From contig NC_020504.1 of the NCBI RefSeq assembly GCF_000349325.1, positions 4,374,053-4,438,052 on the forward strand: a DNA stretch of 64,000 bases, given 5' to 3'. Under the pieces are notes generated by a model. That model was not told the DNA's origin. It made no database searches and saw only the letters and a list, made by a program, of their open reading frames with translations. Of this stretch, positions 17,806-25,537 are shown one piece after another; position 1 is the first letter of the stretch, and every line of letters begins with the position of its first letter. Made by a program: the position numbers and the translations under genes. This DNA comes from Streptomyces davaonensis JCM 4913. Lineage in GTDB: Bacteria > Actinomycetota > Actinomycetes > Streptomycetales > Streptomycetaceae.

Positions 17806-18420
17806 ATGCACGACCCGCACCACGAACTCCCCTCCTCTCAGCGGGAGATGGCCAACGGCCTGAACAGCGCAGCAAGTTGTACCGGGAGCAATGCTCCCGG
17901 AGTTCCCGCCCCAGGGGTGGCGGGAACAGCCCGGTGCCAGCAGGCACCGGAGCGTCAGGCTGCGACCGAGGGCGGACCGCAGCAGGGAAGGGAACGGCAG
18001 GCCGAGCCCCTTGCGAAGAGACGTCAGCGCCCACGTCAGCCGAAGTCCCGCAAGCGCCTGCACCAGCCCAGCTGCCGCATGAACGACACCGAGTTCCAGC
18101 GCTTCACCGACGCCGCCGCCCACTGCCAGATGTCCCACGCCGCCTTCCTCGCCTATGCCGTCGACAAAGCCGCCCGCGACCTGACCCGCACCGCCGCCGA
18201 AATCGCCACCGAACGGCAGGTCATCAACGAGCTGTTCGCAGCCCGCCGACACCTGGGCTGGATCCACGGCCTGTTCAACCAGGTCGCCAAGGCCCTCAAC
18301 TCCGGCGCCGACGCACCCCACCTGGACGCCATGGCCACGGCCGTCGGCAGCGCCGCCCGCCGCATGGAGGACGCCGCCGATGCCCTGCTGGCCCACCGCG
18401 ACGGCAGTGCCGCTGAATGA
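17806..18420 (+). CDS. mobC: MobC-like relaxosome accessory protein
   Basis: This 204-residue protein has a basic segment (KRRQRPRQPKSRKRLH) leading into a ribbon-helix-helix-like region CRMNDTEFQRFTDAAA, and a C-terminal helix pair containing ELFAARRHLGWIHGLFNQVAKALN, the classic MobC relaxosome motif. MobC proteins open oriT DNA for the relaxase. The first 75 residues are unusual: they are encoded by a run of three perfect hairpins (17,882-17,950), so oriT seems to lie inside the reading frame. No later start fits well, since the basic segment precedes the next ATG at 18,079. The stop overlaps the relaxase start (ATGA). Confidence 0.85.
   Translation: MHDPHHELPSSQREMANGLNSAASCTGSNAPGVPAPGVAGTARCQQAPERQAATEGGPQQGRERQAEPLAKRRQRPRQPKSRKRLHQPSCRMNDTEFQRFTDAAAHCQMSHAAFLAYAVDKAARDLTRTAAEIATERQVINELFAARRHLGWIHGLFNQVAKALNSGADAPHLDAMATAVGSAARRMEDAADALLAHRDGSAAE
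17882..17950. other. Putative origin of transfer (oriT): three consecutive perfect hairpins
   Basis: The first stem is CCGGGAGC-AAT-GCTCCCGG (17,882-17,900). The second is GTTCCCGCC / GGCGGGAAC around an 8-base loop (17,902-17,927). The third is CCGGTGCC-AGCA-GGCACCGG (17,931-17,950). All are perfect and separated by only 1-3 bases. They lie in the atypical N-terminal part of mobC, just upstream of the relaxase. The nick site cannot be placed from sequence alone. Confidence 0.5.
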
Positions 18421-20129
18421 TCCCCAGCATCCACGACCGCGGCAGCGAGACGATCGGCCTGATCCAGTACCTCTACGGCCCCGGTACCAAAGAGGAGCAC
18501 ATCGACCCGCACCTGGTGGCCGCCTTCGACCCACTCACCCCCGACCCCGGCCGCGACCCGAAGGCCACCTACGAACAGCTCCAGCACCTGCTCGACCAGC
18601 CCGTCACCGCGCTGCCCGCCAGCAAGCGCCCCGAGAAGCACGTATGGCACCTGTCCGTGCGGGCCGCGCCGGAGGACCCGATCCTGTCCGACGAGGACTG
18701 GGCGGCCATCGCCCGCCGCACGGTCGCCGCCACCGGCATCGCCCCCGACGGCGACGAAGCCGCCTGCCGCTGGGCAGCCGTCCGCCACGCAGACGACCAC
18801 ATCCACATCATCGCCACCCTCGTCCGCGACGACGGCCGCCGACCCCGCCTGCACAACGAGGCCCGCCGCGCCCAGGCCGAATGCCGCCGCATCGAAGCCG
18901 ACTACAACCTGCGCCGCGTCCCGGCCGGGGACGGGACCGCCACGAAGCGGCCGACCAGCGCCGAACGCCACAAGGCCGAACGTGAGGGCCGCGAGCAGTC
19001 GGCGCGCGAGGAGCTGCGGGAGACCGTACGGCGGGCGGTGGCGGGAGCCATGAGCGAGGGGGAGTTCTTCGACCGGCTGGCCTCCGCCGGCCTGCTGATC
19101 CGCAAGCGCGTCGCGCCCTCCGGCGACCTGCTCGGCTACACGGTGGCCCTCCCCGACGACCGCAACGGCGACAAGGAGCCCGTGTTCTACGCGGGCTCCA
19201 CCCTCTCCCCCGATCTCTCCCTGCCTCGTATCCGCAAGCGCTTCTCCAGCGGCTCCCCTGACCAGGACTCGGACACGCCTTCCGTCGAAGCCCCCAGCGG
19301 ACCAGCGACGGCACGGCGGCAGGCAGCCTCGGCTACGTGGCAGGCGGTGCTGGTCATCGACCACGGTGAGGACGCTCAGGTGGCCGCGCACATCGCGGCG
19401 GCCGGGGAGGTGTTGGACGCGCTCGCCAAGACCTCCGCCGCCCATACCCGCAAACAACTGCGCGGGGCGGCCTTCGTGTTCGAGCGAGCCACCCGCTCCC
19501 ACGTCCAGGCCGAACGCGGGCACGACCGCGCTCTTCGCCAGGCCGCCCGCGACCTCGTCCACAGCGGGCCCGCCCTCGGTCGTGGGGAAGACGGCGCCAC
19601 CACCGCCATGGCCATCGACATGCTGTTCTTCCTCGTCACCGCCGCCGCCCACTGGCACGCCAAGAAGAACCACGCCCAGCAAGCGGCTGCCGCCCAAGAG
19701 GCCGCCGAGCATCTGCGCGCCGCCTACCGGGCCGCCGCCGACATCCCGTTGGGCGCGCTGTACCAACGGGGCCGACACCTGCCCCAACCGCTGCGCCAGA
19801 GACAGGCTGCCTACCTCCGCCAGGCAGTGCCGGAGCTGGCGGAACAGGCTCTGGCCGAGCCGGGCTGGTTTGCGCTGGCCGCCACGCTCGCCGATGTCGA
19901 GGCCGCCGGACACGACCCGGCCGGGCTCCTGGCCGAAGCGGCTGGACGGCGGGAGCTTGCGACCGCGGACTCGGTCACCGACGTGCTGGTGTGGCGGCTG
20001 CGCCGCATGGCCAACCTGCCCGCCGACGCCACCGCGATATCCGATCGCGCCACCACCGCGGTCCCGGGCAACGGCCGCACTGCCCGGCCTTCAACGGGCC
20101 GAGGCGATCAACGCCGCAGGGCGCGATGA
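18417..20129 (+). CDS. mobA: Relaxase / mobilisation nuclease (MobA/VirD2-like)
   Basis: This 570-residue relaxase is expected to nick oriT and pilot the strand to the recipient. It starts MIPSIHDRGSETIGLIQYLYG, giving candidate catalytic tyrosines near residues 18-20, and holds the metal-binding histidine cluster RHADDHIHIIATL near residues 124-135. HVWHLSVRAAPEDPILSDEDW before it is typical of actinobacterial relaxases. The remaining 400 residues are helical and Arg/Ala-rich with no visible helicase motifs. The start overlaps the mobC stop by four bases. Without a coupling protein in the element, transfer probably relies on a resident conjugative system. Confidence 0.9.
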   Translation: MIPSIHDRGSETIGLIQYLYGPGTKEEHIDPHLVAAFDPLTPDPGRDPKATYEQLQHLLDQPVTALPASKRPEKHVWHLSVRAAPEDPILSDEDWAAIARRTVAATGIAPDGDEAACRWAAVRHADDHIHIIATLVRDDGRRPRLHNEARRAQAECRRIEADYNLRRVPAGDGTATKRPTSAERHKAEREGREQSAREELRETVRRAVAGAMSEGEFFDRLASAGLLIRKRVAPSGDLLGYTVALPDDRNGDKEPVFYAGSTLSPDLSLPRIRKRFSSGSPDQDSDTPSVEAPSGPATARRQAASATWQAVLVIDHGEDAQVAAHIAAAGEVLDALAKTSAAHTRKQLRGAAFVFERATRSHVQAERGHDRALRQAARDLVHSGPALGRGEDGATTAMAIDMLFFLVTAAAHWHAKKNHAQQAAAAQEAAEHLRAAYRAAADIPLGALYQRGRHLPQPLRQRQAAYLRQAVPELAEQALAEPGWFALAATLADVEAAGHDPAGLLAEAAGRRELATADSVTDVLVWRLRRMANLPADATAISDRATTAVPGNGRTARPSTGRGDQRRRAR

Positions 20130-20225
20130 TTCCGCACACACGCCGAGTCCCGCTGCCAAGGCCAAGGCAGGGGGCAAGGGTTCGGTGGGCGATCACCGGA
20201 ACCGCTGAGCACGAGCGCGCAGCCC

Positions 20226-20240
20226 GTTCCGAATCGGAAC
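20226..20240. promoter_or_regulatory. 15-base perfect palindrome, probable operator (left edge of cargo A)
   Basis: GTTCCGA-A-TCGGAAC is a perfect 15-base palindrome 96 bases after the relaxase stop and about 150 bases from the WbqC stop. It shares the TTCCGA...CGGAA pattern with two sites at 25,497-25,534 on the other side of the same module. Confidence 0.5.
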
Positions 20241-20248
20241 AGGAACTG

Positions 20249-20275
20249 CGGGGCGTTTCCTGAGTGAACGCCCCG
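20249..20275. terminator. Hairpin between convergent relaxase and WbqC genes
   Basis: Arms CGGGGCGTT and AACGCCCCG (9 bases, perfect, 9-base loop) lie between the convergent relaxase and WbqC genes. It probably ends one or both transcripts. Confidence 0.55.
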
Positions 20276-20388
20276 ATCTCCTCCTCAGTGAACGAATGTG
20301 GCCAGCGGTGAGCCGGGGCGTAGGGAGCCATCCGGGTGCTCGATGGCCCGCAGGCCGGTGGCGGAGATGAGCAAGGAAGCGCCCGCGG

Positions 20389-21108
20389 TCACACGTGTAC
20401 CCGAAGGAGGTGAGCTTCTCGCTGGGCAGCCAGTTGGTTGGCCAGCTCATCGGCACCGATTGCGCTCAGGGCCCAGAGGCTGCTGGCTCTGCGGGCCCAC
20501 TGCCATAGCAGGTCATCCACAGGGGTGTGGAAAGGCAGTACGGGGATGCCGTGGGCATCGAAGGGATCGGCGTCGAGGTACCGCAGGCCGCCGGTGCCGC
20601 ATAGATAGTGGGTGCTGCCGGTGGCTGCGGCGAGATCCGCCAGGCGCTGGGAACGACCTGGGCGGGTCGGGATCTCACTGCTGTCCCGCACGTCCCGTGA
20701 CCATCCAAGGACCGTGAGCAGGGCAATCGTCGATGTTCTCGCGAGGTCGGCCACGCGGTCCGAGGTGTCGAGCGTGTCCAAGACCGCGTCGAGAACGTCG
20801 AACACGGCTTTCCGGTGAGGGCTTCGGCCGTAGTACTGGCGCACGAGCAGCTGGACCGTCCGGCGCGAGCGCTGGGGGTCAACGAGCCGTGCCTGACTGA
20901 TCAACGTCGAGCGCCCCTGGGGAAGATGCATGGGGAGCGTGAGCCACTGCTGGCGTACGGGCTCGTCCAGATCGGCGAGACGGGCGCGATGCTGGTAGTC
21001 GCGCCGGGCGAACTGGACGTCGTCCAGGACGATCCACCGGTCGGCGGCGTACAGCTTGGCCAGCGTGGACAACCTCGGGAAGAGGTTCGGCTGGTGGATC
21101 GCGCACAC
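20389..21108 (-). CDS. WbqC-family protein
   Basis: The start at the GTG giving MCAIHQPNLFPRLSTLAK (239 residues) begins exactly at the family's N-terminal signature and lies 16 bases after the YdcF stop. An ATG at 21,183 would overlap ydcF and add a Ser/Pro-rich leader. WbqC-family marks are AIHQPNLFPRL, AADRWIVLDDVQFARRDYQHRA and the C-terminal STHYLCGTGG...YLD. The family is common in surface-polysaccharide and secondary-metabolite clusters, but I know of no firm activity. Being grouped with YdcF, an XRE-TPR regulator and an aminoacyl-tRNA synthetase-like enzyme suggests small-molecule or aminoacyl chemistry; that is inference. Confidence 0.8.
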   Translation of the reverse strand: MCAIHQPNLFPRLSTLAKLYAADRWIVLDDVQFARRDYQHRARLADLDEPVRQQWLTLPMHLPQGRSTLISQARLVDPQRSRRTVQLLVRQYYGRSPHRKAVFDVLDAVLDTLDTSDRVADLARTSTIALLTVLGWSRDVRDSSEIPTRPGRSQRLADLAAATGSTHYLCGTGGLRYLDADPFDAHGIPVLPFHTPVDDLLWQWARRASSLWALSAIGADELANQLAAQREAHLLRVHV

Positions 21109-21124
21109 CCCGCCGCGTGGCGGG

Positions 21125-21814
21125 TCAGGTGACGATGAGACGGCTGTCGAAGCCGGCCCGCAGAAGGCGCTCGTAGGCGTCATGCACATCCCCCGGTACG
21201 TCCTGCTCGACGGCGAAGCCGAGCTTCGGGTACTCGATCACCCGCTGCAGGTCGCCGACGAGCATGTCGACGACGAGCTTCTCGTCGCCAATGGACTTGA
21301 TGTAGTCGTCCAACTCCAGCGGCTCGGAGGCGCAGACGACGTCGGCCTCGGGCCACAGCTTGCGGCACGTCGCGTACGAGCGGCGCTCCATGTACGGCTT
21401 GGAGATCAGCAGCAGCGACTCGACCTCGACGCCAGCCCCGACCAGCAACTCCCGCGAGAGCGTGATGTTCTGGCCGGTGTTCGCGGCCTTCGGCTCGACC
21501 AGGATCGCCTCGTCCGGCACGCCCAGGCTCAGCGCATGCTCGCGGTAGTGCACAGCCTCACCGCGCGGAAAACGAGCCCGGGTGGTCGGGCTGTTGCCGC
21601 CGCTGAACACCACGACCGGGAAGAGGCCGGCGCGGTAGAGGTTGGCGGCCGCGTTCGCCACGCCCAGGTCGTGGCTGCCCAGTCCGATCGCCGCCGAGCA
21701 AGGCCGCAGCTCGTGGCCCATCTGGTGGTAGTTCCAGATCAGCGTCGCGTCGTGGAACTGCTCGTCGGTGATCTGGCGCTGCTGGTGCTGCGGCACTGGC
21801 ACTCCCTGGCTCAT
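21125..21814 (-). CDS. YdcF-family (DUF218) protein
   Basis: This 229-residue protein has the DUF218 Rossmann-like layout: IGLGSHDLGVANAAANLYRAG, then PVVVFSGGNSPTTRARFP, GEAVHYREHALSLGVPDEAILVEPKAANTGQN, and LLLISKPYMERRSYATCRKLWP. Like E. coli YdcF it lacks an N-terminal membrane anchor, so it is probably cytosolic. YdcF has been reported to bind S-adenosylmethionine, but its reaction is unknown. The start overlaps the regulator stop (ATGA) and WbqC follows, so regulator, YdcF and WbqC form one minus-strand operon. Confidence 0.85.
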   Translation of the reverse strand: MSQGVPVPQHQQRQITDEQFHDATLIWNYHQMGHELRPCSAAIGLGSHDLGVANAAANLYRAGLFPVVVFSGGNSPTTRARFPRGEAVHYREHALSLGVPDEAILVEPKAANTGQNITLSRELLVGAGVEVESLLLISKPYMERRSYATCRKLWPEADVVCASEPLELDDYIKSIGDEKLVVDMLVGDLQRVIEYPKLGFAVEQDVPGDVHDAYERLLRAGFDSRLIVT

Positions 21815-22854
21815 CCTTGCCGGCCCTTTCGGATGCCCTCGATGCTGCGCAGCTGGTGGCTCAGCCCGAACTGCTGCGCCACCTGTGCCGCCTGGTCGAG
21901 GACGGACAGCCCATCATTGCGGGTCGCCGCATCCGACAGAAGGATGTGCCCGTAGGCGGTGTCCAACCGAACCCGCTGCATCGGGGAGTCGACCGTGCCG
22001 GTGGTACGCGCGATGTCGATGTAGTGCAGCGCCTGGTCCAGGTGGCCGGCGCCGCGGTGAGCGAGGGCCAGCTTCTGGTGTGCCACGGACCAGTCCTCCG
22101 GCTCGCCGAGTTCCTCAAACTCGCAGGTGGCGGCCGCCATGACCTCGGTGGCGTAGTCGTTGTCGCCCTCCTTGCTCAGCGCCGTACCCACCCACAGGCG
22201 GGCACGGGCCCGGTCCCGTCGACTCAGGCGCTCGTCCCGGGCGAGCTGCTCATAGCGGCGGGCCGAGACCTCCAGCTGTCCGGACATCTCCTGCACCACA
22301 GCAAGGGAGAGCTCGATCTGGGCCACCCTGCGCGGGATATCGAGCTCGCAGAACATGTCGCGCGCGGTCAGGTAGGACTGGCGGGCGGAGAGCGGGCCGA
22401 GGATCGCCCCTTGGTCGCGCTGCACATCACCAAGCAGCACCAGTGAACGCCCGTACAGGTAAAGGCCCTTGTCGTCGATATCCCGCGGGTCATGGCGGCC
22501 CAGCCAGCGGTTGAGCAGCGTCGAGGCGAAGGGGAAGTTCTGGCGGCTCACGCAGACCACGGCACGCTCGATGTCCTCGGTCCAGGTCTCGTAGTCCGCC
22601 GGCCGCGCGCTCTTCCGCTCCGGGAACAGCAGCGCCTCGAAGCGGGCGTGGGCTGCGGAGTCGGCGCGGGCGAGCGCGGTGTCGAGGATGGCCTGGGTAT
22701 CGGGCCGAGGCTGCGTTTCGGCGCCCAGGCTCTCCCACTTGGCCACCGTGCGCAGGGCCACGCCGAGGTGGTCGGCGAAGGAGCGCGTGCTCATGCGCAG
22801 CGCGGCACGCAGGGCGCTCGCCTCCCGACCGCTCCAGTGCTGCACGCTGACCAC
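21811..22854 (-). CDS. XRE-family regulator with C-terminal TPR-like helices
   Basis: The GTG preceded by GGAGG gives 347 residues starting MVSVQHWSGREASAL. An upstream ATG would overlap the divergent gene. The N-terminal helix-turn-helix is REASALRAALRMSTRSFADHLGVALRTVAKWE. The rest is about 270 residues of TPR-like helical repeats (for example YLYGRSLVLLGDVQRDQGAILG, ARLWVGTALSKEGDNDYATEV, LAHRGAGHLDQALHYIDIA). In this regulator type the repeats usually bind a peptide or small ligand that controls the HTH. It probably regulates both its own operon with ydcF and wbqC and the divergent aminoacyl-tRNA synthetase-like operon. Confidence 0.85.
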   Translation of the reverse strand: MVSVQHWSGREASALRAALRMSTRSFADHLGVALRTVAKWESLGAETQPRPDTQAILDTALARADSAAHARFEALLFPERKSARPADYETWTEDIERAVVCVSRQNFPFASTLLNRWLGRHDPRDIDDKGLYLYGRSLVLLGDVQRDQGAILGPLSARQSYLTARDMFCELDIPRRVAQIELSLAVVQEMSGQLEVSARRYEQLARDERLSRRDRARARLWVGTALSKEGDNDYATEVMAAATCEFEELGEPEDWSVAHQKLALAHRGAGHLDQALHYIDIARTTGTVDSPMQRVRLDTAYGHILLSDAATRNDGLSVLDQAAQVAQQFGLSHQLRSIEGIRKGRQG

Positions 22855-22974
22855 GGCTGACCTCCCTCCGTCACGTATCGAAGCACTCTCGGTGACCATG
22901 CGGGGCTCGAAGTGCAACGGAAGTACAACAGCAGGTCATTTCAAGGCCGTTCGCGAAAGCCGACGCTCTTGGTC

Positions 22975-23379
22975 ATGGACGACGAACCCCTCACCGAACG
23001 CCGCCCGGTCACCGGCCCGCGCGTCTTCGGCTACCTACGCCACGTCACCGGCGGGGCAGCCCGCCACACGGCGCTCACCGGTTGCATCACCGAGTACTGC
23101 CGCCGCCACGAGCTGACCTTGTGCGGTGTCTTCACCGACCGCGAACCGGCCGTCGCCTTCCGCTCCCCCGCATTCGTCGGCCTCCTGGACGCCCTCGAAC
23201 TCCCCGACACCTACGGCACCGTGACCCCGGCGCTCGGCCACCTCGGCCCCAGGCCCGTCGCCGCCGAGCGCAAGCGGCGGATATCGGCAACCGGCGCCCG
23301 CCTGATCACGGTCCGTTCCACCAGGCCGACGGCAAGCGACGCGCCTTCCTTCCGCCTCCAGCAGCAGGGGGGCACCTGA
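22975..23379 (+). CDS. Serine-recombinase-like N-terminal-domain protein, apparently without the catalytic serine
   Basis: The start is uncertain: the ATG at 22,975 gives 134 residues, while a GTG at 22,912 adds 21 basic residues and would shorten the promoter region. The core RVFGYLRHVTGGAARHTALTGCITEYCRRHELTL, VFTDREPAVAFRSPAFVGLLDALELP, TVTPALGHLG and ISATGARLITVR follows the resolvase catalytic domain. The position normally holding the nucleophilic Ser (YxRxS) is HVT here, and no DNA-binding C-terminus is present. Such small inactive resolvase-like proteins occur in Streptomyces genomes and may be regulators. Its stop overlaps the next start (TGATG). Confidence 0.6.
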   Translation: MDDEPLTERRPVTGPRVFGYLRHVTGGAARHTALTGCITEYCRRHELTLCGVFTDREPAVAFRSPAFVGLLDALELPDTYGTVTPALGHLGPRPVAAERKRRISATGARLITVRSTRPTASDAPSFRLQQQGGT

Positions 23380-23810
23380 TGTCCGTGCGCAGCGCGCTGC
23401 GCCGGGCCCCGATGATCGGCGACATTCCCGGACTGCGCCTGCTGCGGGTCGGCGACGACTGGGATCTCGTACGAATGCCCGCGGAGACCGGATTCCTGAC
23501 CCTTGCCCATCTTCGCGCCCTCGGCGCCCCGATCGGGCCAGTGCTCTACGACGGCCCCAACGAACGCCTCTACTACGCCATCCAGACCGGCACCACAGAC
23601 AGCGGCTGGGACGGCCTGCCCGTCCGGCATCTCTCCAGCAACTCATGGCTCGTGGCACCCGGCCTGGAGTTGATGGACGACTGGTTCGGCGGCTGGTGCG
23701 AGCTCCCCGACGACGACACGCTCACCGACCCCGACGTCCTGCGCGCCGCGCTCCAGCACTCGTACGTCACGGCCGTCTGGCAAGAAACACCATCCGACGC
23801 CCCCCTCTAG
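23379..23810 (+). CDS. Hypothetical protein of the aaRS-like operon
   Basis: This 143-residue protein starts at an ATG overlapping the previous stop, with a CAGGGGGG ribosome site. It holds LRLLRVGDDWDLVRMPAETGFLTLA, GPVLYDGPNERLYYAIQTGTTD, LPVRHLSSNSWLVAPGLEL and DDTLTDPDVLRAALQHS. This WDxVRxP...LYYxIxxGT...WLVxP pattern occurs in unassigned Streptomyces proteins that I cannot name. No catalytic residues, membrane segments or signal peptide are evident. Tight coupling to the resolvase-like gene, with the aaRS-like gene 33 bases later, suggests a joint function. Confidence 0.65.
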   Translation: MSVRSALRRAPMIGDIPGLRLLRVGDDWDLVRMPAETGFLTLAHLRALGAPIGPVLYDGPNERLYYAIQTGTTDSGWDGLPVRHLSSNSWLVAPGLELMDDWFGGWCELPDDDTLTDPDVLRAALQHSYVTAVWQETPSDAPL

Positions 23811-23843
23811 ATCGCCTTCCGACCCGACCGCAAGGGGACACCC

Positions 23844-24965
23844 GTGACGACCCACCCCGTCTCACCCAACACAGTCCTCGCCAACGCCCTGCTGCGCGCC
23901 GAAGACATCCTGGCCCCACGCATCCTGGCCACCCCGCCGGCGCGGATCGTCCTGGTCGTCGGCACCCAGATCAACGGCGCCCCGCACATCGGCACCTCCC
24001 TCGTGCAGTCCCTGGCCTTCGCGATGGCCGCCCGCCTGTGCGACCGCTTCGGCATCCGCACCGAGGTCCTCTTCAGCGCCCTCGACAATGCCCCGTACCA
24101 GCAGGCCACGGACCCGGTCAGCGGCCACCGCTACCAGCGCGCCTACGCCCAGGCCACCGACGAACAGGCCCTGACCGGCCTCATCGGCGCCCTCTACCAG
24201 CCCCTGTTCACCGCCCTGTCCCGACGCCTGGGCATCCCGTACCACGTCGAGACCTACACCCAGCAGCAAGCCGGCGAGCACTTCCGCCGCACCTGGCTGC
24301 GGCTCCTGCCCCGCCTCGACGCCGCCCGCTGGTGGCTCGCCCCCTCCACCGGCACCCCGCACCTCCGGGTCCCCTGCCCCCAGCCCGGCTGCGGCTGGGC
24401 CGAGAAGCACGCCGAGCGGACGCGTACACACCTCACCGACCGCGACACCGCCACCGTCGCCGCGGTCTGCCTCCACCACGGCCCCTACCAGGCCACCATC
24501 ACGCCCAACGCCGGCGCCTACCTCGACCTGGCCACCTTGTACCGCAACCTCGTCAAGGAACTCGCCCTGACCAGCCCACGCGAGGGCGGCACCCTGCACG
24601 TCATGGTCAAGGGCGGCGACTGGGTCTTCGGCTCTCTCCTCATCGACGAGGCCCTCCAGGCCGTCGGCCTCACCCGCGCCCAGCTCCCCGCCCGCCTGTT
24701 CTGCCCCCAGGTCGTCACCGACACCGGCGCGAAGCTCTCCAAGTCCCTGATCCGCGAGGGCCGCGCCACCTTGCCGACGGGCGCGGCGGACTGGATGCTC
24801 GACACCCGGAAATGGCCCGGCAGCGTCACCGAGTACGCCGACCATCTGCTGGCCATGACCGAGACGATGCTGTCCGACCCCCGCCATTTCTTCCGCTCGT
24901 ACTCCGCAGCCGAGATCGGCCGCCTGATCACCGCACCAGCACCCAGGAGCGTTTCCGCCCCATGA
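23844..24965 (+). CDS. Class I LysRS-like aminoacyl-tRNA synthetase catalytic domain, no anticodon-binding domain
   Basis: This 373-residue protein has a GTG start with AAGGGGA upstream. A Rossmann start VLVVGTQINGAPHIGTS gives a HIGH-type motif (His 48-Gly 50), and GAKLSKSLIRE gives a KMSKS-type motif (Lys 297-Ser 301). Between them are a Cys-rich insert (CPQPGCGW, later CLHHG) and GGDWVFGSLLIDEALQAVG. The order parallels class I lysyl-tRNA synthetase (the chromosomal lysS at 58,520 has PIHLGN and KMSSS), but the helical C-terminal half is missing: 373 against 580 residues. Such paralogues usually activate an amino acid for a substrate other than the canonical tRNA. Its stop overlaps the ASCH gene start. 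The specific substrate is unknown. Confidence 0.8.
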   Translation: MTTHPVSPNTVLANALLRAEDILAPRILATPPARIVLVVGTQINGAPHIGTSLVQSLAFAMAARLCDRFGIRTEVLFSALDNAPYQQATDPVSGHRYQRAYAQATDEQALTGLIGALYQPLFTALSRRLGIPYHVETYTQQQAGEHFRRTWLRLLPRLDAARWWLAPSTGTPHLRVPCPQPGCGWAEKHAERTRTHLTDRDTATVAAVCLHHGPYQATITPNAGAYLDLATLYRNLVKELALTSPREGGTLHVMVKGGDWVFGSLLIDEALQAVGLTRAQLPARLFCPQVVTDTGAKLSKSLIREGRATLPTGAADWMLDTRKWPGSVTEYADHLLAMTETMLSDPRHFFRSYSAAEIGRLITAPAPRSVSAP

Positions 24966-25312
24966 CCGACACCACCGCCTGCGTTCGCGAACTCAACCTC
25001 TACCGCCAGTACTTCGACCTTGTCGCCGCCGGCACGAAGACCATCGAGGTACGGGTGAAATACCCCCACCTCGCCGACCTCGCCGCGGGCGAGACCATCC
25101 GCTTCCGGATCAAGGGCACCGAGGAGACCTGCGAGGTCAAGGTCGTCCGCGTCACCGAGTACACCGACTTCGAGGCCCTGCTCCACGGCGAGGGACCGGC
25201 CAATGTCAACCCGACCGCCACTCACGACGAGCAACTGGCCAACATCCGCGCCATCTACCCACCCGAGAAAGAAGCTCTCGGCGCGCTCGCCATCGAGATT
25301 GGTCCCTTGTAG
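24962..25312 (+). CDS. ASCH-domain protein
   Basis: This 116-residue single-domain protein matches the ASCH family: LYRQYFDLVAAGTKTIEVRVKYP, LAAGETIRFRIKG, EVKVVRVTEYTDFEALLHGEG and IYPPEKEALGALAIEI. ASCH domains adopt a PUA-like RNA-binding beta barrel; some, such as E. coli YqfB, hydrolyse N4-acetylcytidine. The GxKTIEVR core with its Lys and Glu is present. It overlaps the aaRS-like gene by four bases (ATGA), so the two are made together. RNA or nucleoside handling would fit a tRNA-synthetase-like partner; this is inference. Confidence 0.9.
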   Translation: MTDTTACVRELNLYRQYFDLVAAGTKTIEVRVKYPHLADLAAGETIRFRIKGTEETCEVKVVRVTEYTDFEALLHGEGPANVNPTATHDEQLANIRAIYPPEKEALGALAIEIGPL

Positions 25313-25360
25313 CCCTCGCCCATGCGGCAAGGCGCCCATAAGTGGGCCTGACGGCTTGGT

Positions 25361-25399
25361 GTTCACCGAGTGAACGGCTGGATGGTTCACCCGTTGAAC
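25361..25399. promoter_or_regulatory. Tandem GTTCAC-GTGAAC-type palindromes
   Basis: GTTCAC-CGA-GTGAAC (25,361-25,375) and GTTCAC-CCG-TTGAAC (25,385-25,399, one mismatch) are two 15-base dyads with centres 24 bases apart, just after the ASCH gene. The equal arms and near-whole-turn spacing suggest a regulator bound as two dimers. Confidence 0.45.
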
Positions 25400-25496
25400 A
25401 GCTCATCCGTGCACTAAGCGAACGCTCAAAGCCACGAAGCCAGGACCAATCGTCGATCTCCTCAATCCTGCCTGCTCCGCCTCGAAAAGACGTCTT

Positions 25497-25534
25497 GTTC
25501 CGTTTCGGAACGCCCCGCTATTCCGAAACGGAAC
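25497..25534. promoter_or_regulatory. Double palindrome TTCCGTTTCGGAA / TTCCGAAACGGAA (right edge of cargo A)
   Basis: GTTCCG-TTT-CGGAAC (25,497-25,511) is itself palindromic, as is TTCCG-AAA-CGGAA (25,521-25,533). The two are also reverse complements of each other, giving perfect 14-base arms around a 10-base spacer. The site at 20,226-20,240 follows the same pattern. It could be a cruciform, an operator pair or a recombination site. Confidence 0.5.
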
Positions 25535-25537
25535 GAG

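Noticed and set aside
18153..19913. 586-codon minus frame opposite the relaxase
   Set aside because: It is the antisense shadow of mobC and the relaxase; low complexity, no ribosome site.
13157..20129. Self-transmissible actinomycete ICE (AICE) with FtsK-like translocase
   Set aside because: No FtsK/TraB-like gene is present; a MobC/relaxase pair is, so a mobilizable element is the better description.
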